7,973 nucleotides of DNA from the NCBI GenBank assembly GCA_001803705.1, contig MHDY01000046.1, positions 1 to 7,973 on the forward strand. The letters are read 5' to 3'. The stretch is from Nitrospirae bacterium GWC2_56_14 (GTDB lineage: Bacteria; Nitrospirota; UBA9217). Of the stretch, positions 5,727-7,973 are shown in pieces; position 1 is the first letter of the stretch; every line of letters starts with the position of its first letter. The translations under genes were made by a program, and so were the position numbers. Under the pieces are notes generated by a model. That model had not been told where the DNA came from. It made no database searches and saw nothing but the letters and a program-made list of their open reading frames with translations.

Positions 5727-6767
5727 ATGAAAAAGCGTGTTCTCGTAGCCATGAGCGGAGGTGTCGACAGTTCCGTGACCGCTGCTCTGCTCCTGCAGCA
5801 GGGCCTGTCCGTCGAAGGCGTCACCATGAAGCTGACCGCTGGTTTGTGCTGCGACATCGGCTCCGCCCAGGCCGTATGCCGGCATCTGGGCATCCCGCAC
5901 CGCATGATCGATGCGCAGGCTTCGTTCGAGCTGAATGTGGTTCAGGATTTCATTGCTGAATACCGCATCGGCAGGACGCCCAATCCCTGCATACGATGCA
6001 ACGACCTCATCAAGTTCCAGCTGCTGCTCTCCTACGCCCGCGAGCAGGGTTTTGATGCCCTTGCCACCGGCCACTATGCCCGCGTTGAACAGGATGCGGC
6101 ATCTTCCCGGTTCCTGCTGAAAAAAGGCATTGACCCCGGCAAGGACCAGAGCTACTTCCTGTACCGTTTGACGCAGGACCAGCTCAGGAGCCTGCTTTTC
6201 CCGCTGGGAGGCATGCACAAGACCGACGTTCGCGATCTTGCGCGCAAGCTCGACCTCCCTGCTGCCGAGCGTCCCGAGAGCCAGGAGATCTGCTTTGTGC
6301 CGAATGACGATTATCGCGCTTTTTTGAAAGAGCACGCGCCGACACTGCTTCAGCCGGGAGAGTTGGTCATGACCGATGGTAAGATCGTCGGCAGACATGA
6401 CGGCATTTCGCTCTTTACCGTGGGGCAGCGCAGGAAGCTCGGCGTTGCTGCCGGCGAGCGGCTGTATGTAGTTCGCATCGAACCTGAGACGAATCGGGTC
6501 GTGCTCGGAAAGCTGGCAGAATTGCAGACGAGTGAAATGTTCGTATCCAATCCCACATGGACCATGATGGACAAACTCGCCGCTCCCCTTGAGGCAACGG
6601 TCAAGATACGCTACCGCTCGCCTTTTGTTCCGGCCACGATCACGCCATTAGCCGACCAAAGAGTGCAGGTCATGTTTGTGAAACCGGTCCCGGGAATCTG
6701 CCCTGGCCAGGCTGCGGTGTTCTATGATGGGGACATTGTTGTGGGCGGAGGGGTGATCGAGAGGTAA
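5727..6767 (+). CDS. mnmA: tRNA-specific 2-thiouridylase MnmA
   Basis: This cytoplasmic enzyme adenylates and thiolates U34 of Lys, Glu and Gln tRNAs, using sulfur relayed from a cysteine desulfurase. The 346-aa length fits the family. It has the PP-loop ATP site SGGVDSS (10-16), the GRTPNP loop followed by CIRCN (catalytic Cys candidates 88 and 91), GHYAR (115-119), KDQSYFLY (139-146) and the second catalytic Cys189 in SQEICF. The C-terminal beta-barrel RNA domain runs from about 230, including TVGQRRKLG. The start at 5727 (MKKRVLVAMSGG) matches the family N-terminus; an ATG three codons earlier (5718) is also possible and neither has a clear ribosome-binding site. Further in-frame extension into resB is rejected. 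It lies 64 bp after resB and ends 19 bp from the convergent four-helix-bundle gene. Confidence 0.96.
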   Translation: MKKRVLVAMSGGVDSSVTAALLLQQGLSVEGVTMKLTAGLCCDIGSAQAVCRHLGIPHRMIDAQASFELNVVQDFIAEYRIGRTPNPCIRCNDLIKFQLLLSYAREQGFDALATGHYARVEQDAASSRFLLKKGIDPGKDQSYFLYRLTQDQLRSLLFPLGGMHKTDVRDLARKLDLPAAERPESQEICFVPNDDYRAFLKEHAPTLLQPGELVMTDGKIVGRHDGISLFTVGQRRKLGVAAGERLYVVRIEPETNRVVLGKLAELQTSEMFVSNPTWTMMDKLAAPLEATVKIRYRSPFVPATITPLADQRVQVMFVKPVPGICPGQAAVFYDGDIVVGGGVIER

Positions 6768-6786
6768 ATTCAAGTTGGACCTTAAC

Positions 6787-7064
6787 CTACTGATTTTTCC
6801 TTTTTGCGCTCCGAACCCGGTACAGCCTCTCCGAAAAGCCGCCTTCGGTCTCAAAAGCCTTTGCCTGAGCAGCAAGTTGTCGGTCGAGCAAATAACAGCA
6901 CAGGTTCAGGAGCGATAGCGCGGCATTGGCTACAAGCGTAGAGTCTGACACGGACCCACACTGACCACCACCGACAGCCACGGACGCTTGATTTTGTTTC
7001 CGCTTTCCGTGCCAGTCCTTGTCCGTCCCTGTTCGTCCGTGTGATTTTGTTCGTCTGTGTGCCC
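6787..7064 (-). pseudogene. C-terminal 'suffix' of the four-helix-bundle protein, in the -1 frame
   Basis: This segment lacks its own start near its homologous part but encodes a well-preserved domain end. The residues NAALSLLNLCCYLLDRQL (from about 6927) are followed by a tail FETEGGFSERLYRVRSAKR up to a TAG at 6789-6787. To my knowledge this is the end expected of four-helix-bundle suffix-domain proteins, whose N-terminal core is encoded just upstream in another frame (6930-7478). Joining the two needs one -1 shift between about 7173 and 6930 and gives a protein of about 230 aa, with no stop codon in the way. Coordinates here start near the end of the core and are approximate. It may be a true frameshift mutation, a repeat-length switch, or recoding. 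Confidence 0.7.
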
Positions 7065-7478
7065 TTGCCCTTGCCTTTTCCTCTTCTCCTCCTCTACCCA
7101 AGCCCGCACGTCCTGCAGAGAGGAACATCGCTTCGCCTTGAAGCGCGTGAGGACCGGATGGTCCGGCTCCCACAGGGGCAACTCACGCTGACGCAGAAAA
7201 TCCTCATAATCGAGCTTCAGTTCCTCGAGGCTCGCCCGGGCCACGTTGGTCAGTTTGAGTTCGGTTTTTTTGGAAGTTGCCGATGCCTGACTACCCTCGG
7301 CGATATTCTGCACTCCGCTCCTGGCAGCCTGCACCATCTGATCGTGAGTACGGCTGCGCTTGCTGATGTAGAGGTCGCAGAACCGAACCGTTAGGTCATA
7401 GACAAGCTGCGCAAGCTGAAAGCTTTTCAGATTGCGGTATCCGCCGTGTTTTGCGATAAGGGGTTCTTTACCCGTCAT
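6930..7478 (-). CDS. Four-helix-bundle suffix-domain protein (N-terminal core, frameshifted)
   Basis: This 182-aa reading frame starts MTGKEPLIAKHGGYRNLKSF. Residues 11-100 match the four-helix-bundle family related to 23S-rRNA intervening-sequence proteins and Avd of diversity-generating retroelements: SFQLAQLVYDLTVRFC (19-34), RSRTHDQMVQAARSG (41-55), NIAEGSQAS (58-66) and TNVARASLEELKLDYEDFL (77-95). Residues 136-182 translate the degenerate CACGGAC repeat, giving low-complexity HTDEQ/RTRTGT, and the frame stops at 6930 before the family's C-terminal suffix, which continues in the -1 frame. The start at 7478 is preferred to an upstream in-frame start at 7640 because the extension runs over the neighbouring methyltransferase gene and lacks homology. 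It overlaps that gene by 11 bp, implying translational coupling. These proteins form multimeric bundles, possibly nucleic-acid binding; the actual role is unknown. Confidence 0.82.
   Translation of the reverse strand: MTGKEPLIAKHGGYRNLKSFQLAQLVYDLTVRFCDLYISKRSRTHDQMVQAARSGVQNIAEGSQASATSKKTELKLTNVARASLEELKLDYEDFLRQRELPLWEPDHPVLTRFKAKRCSSLQDVRAWVEEEKRKRQGQGHTDEQNHTDEQGRTRTGTESGNKIKRPWLSVVVSVGPCQTLRL
6944..7061 (-). repeat. Degenerate CACGGAC repeat tract inside the four-helix-bundle gene
   Basis: On the minus strand, GGAC/CACGG words recur every 4-10 bp from about 7061 to 7002, followed after an A-rich spacer by their reverse complements (GTCCGTG, GTCGGTG) down to 6944. Exact matches include ACACGGAC (plus strand 6948-6955) against GTCCGTGT (plus 7035-7042), and CACGGA (plus 6979-6984) against TCCGTG (plus 7006-7011). 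The tract can therefore fold back on itself. It lies between the core and suffix coding parts, and the reading frame changes in or beside it. Confidence 0.75.
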
Positions 7479-7973
7479 GTTTTTTCTTCTGCCCGTGCCC
7501 GTCCGTGAAAGTCCTTGCTCGTCCCTGTGCCTTACCGCGTCCCTGTACTTTTGTTTCCGGCCCCGGCAGCAGACTCGTATACTTATGGTACAGCTCGAAC
7601 AGGAATGCCACCCGTTCGGCGTCGGATTTTGCAGGGGCAAGTTTAAAGCCTGCTCCTACGTATGCGGCATCAACGGCCTTGTCCAGAGCCTGATGCGCTT
7701 TTCGCAGGTCCGGCGGCATGGCAACGGGATCGTAGAGGTCGGCGAGAGAAGCGTCGGGATGCGCGGCGCGGGCATCAAGGACCGCCTGCCCAGCCTGCTC
7801 AATAGATTCACGTTGTTTGTCAGTTGGATCACTCGGCCAGGGAAAGGTATTGTAAACAAGCTGACTCGAATATCGGAAATCACTTTTTAGTCTTCCTGCA
7901 ACATTACGCACCCAGGCCATGTGCATGGCAGAACTGATCATGCCGAATACAAAAAGGGTTGCATCGGGAATCG
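7468..7973 (-). CDS. MmeI-like restriction-modification enzyme, C-terminal end only
   Basis: The N-terminus lies beyond the right edge; 167 residues are visible. Residues 3-46 (PDATLFVFGMISSAMHMAW, then GRLKSDFRYS and VYNTFPWP) match the end of the target-recognition region of MmeI-like type IIL/IIG enzymes, in which one polypeptide carries nuclease, N6-adenine methyltransferase and recognition domains. A C-terminal helical domain follows: ESIEQAGQAVLDARAAHP, LADLYDPVAMPPDLRKAHQALDKAVDAAY and ERVAFLFELYHKYTSLLP (to 136). The last 30 residues (GRGKAQGRARTFTDGHGQKKK) are low-complexity and come from a degenerate repeat tract, not the family. The nuclease and methyltransferase motifs are outside the window, so whether it still cuts or only methylates cannot be said. 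The stop overlaps the start of the four-helix-bundle gene. Confidence 0.85.
   Translation of the reverse strand, partial: IPDATLFVFGMISSAMHMAWVRNVAGRLKSDFRYSSQLVYNTFPWPSDPTDKQRESIEQAGQAVLDARAAHPDASLADLYDPVAMPPDLRKAHQALDKAVDAAYVGAGFKLAPAKSDAERVAFLFELYHKYTSLLPGPETKVQGRGKAQGRARTFTDGHGQKKKHDG
7488..7556 (-). repeat. Second degenerate CACGGAC-type repeat tract, in the tail of the MmeI-like gene
   Basis: On the minus strand GGGACG, AGGCACAGGGACG, AAGGAC, CACGGACGGGCACGG follow one another with 5-10 bp spacing. The words match those in the four-helix-bundle gene tract but without an obvious opposite arm. The tract encodes the non-conserved C-terminal tail of the R-M enzyme and ends 10 bp before the four-helix-bundle start codon. 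Confidence 0.65.

Noticed and set aside
5700..6398. 232-codon open frame antisense to mnmA
   Set aside because: The whole span is explained by conserved MnmA motifs on the plus strand; the antisense protein shows no recognisable domain.
6944..7061. CRISPR-like array
   Set aside because: The words are short, degenerate and irregularly spaced by 4-11 bp with no spacers of regular length, and they form opposing arms.
7479..7640. Upstream in-frame extension of the four-helix-bundle gene, starting at 7640
   Set aside because: It reads through the coding region of the MmeI-like gene, has no family similarity, and the ATG at 7478 lies just before the conserved HGGYRNLKSF segment.

Overview
The window is a stretch of bacterial chromosome, moderately GC-rich, carrying about ten genes; the ParC and MmeI-like genes run off its two ends. 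Tandem Slp-family lipoproteins, a CcsA/ResB (System II) cytochrome c module, an HU protein and a four-helix-bundle 'suffix' protein together suggest a Gram-negative anaerobe or microaerophile of the Nitrospirota or Desulfobacterota type. That placement is an inference from gene content; there is no rRNA gene to test it.

Layout. Positions 2-1603 (+) hold the C-terminal two thirds of a type IIA topoisomerase A subunit, ParC-like, ending in a strong terminator. Positions 1604-1833 are a convergent intergenic region with an unusual inverted array of CGGAT/ATCCG words spaced 10-11 bp apart. Positions 1834-3225 (-) are a likely operon: an unknown 85-aa protein followed by two paralogous Slp-type lipoproteins. 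Positions 3361-3486 (-) encode a 41-aa mini-protein with its own promoter and terminator. The 297-bp divergent region 3487-3783 holds that promoter and the HU promoter, preceded by three TACCC repeats exactly 11 bp apart. Positions 3784-4071 (+) encode HU, with a perfect terminator. Positions 4178-5662 (+) encode CcsA-like and ResB-like membrane proteins of cytochrome c maturation, followed at 5727-6767 by the tRNA thiolase MnmA.

The right end (6787-7973, - strand) is accessory DNA. It holds the C-terminal end of an MmeI-like (type IIL/IIG) restriction-modification enzyme and, overlapping it by 11 bp, a four-helix-bundle suffix-domain gene. The latter is split between two reading frames. The frame change lies in or next to a tract of degenerate CACGGAC-like repeats, and a second tract of the same repeat forms the C-terminal tail of the R-M enzyme just before the four-helix-bundle start codon. 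The four-helix-bundle core is therefore bracketed by two related tracts. A similar word (CACGGAT) occurs in the array downstream of parC.

The most interesting material is this repeat/four-helix-bundle/R-M module, the helically phased arrays at 1693-1812 and 3629-3658, and a CcsA-like protein whose WWD motif has Thr where Asp is expected.
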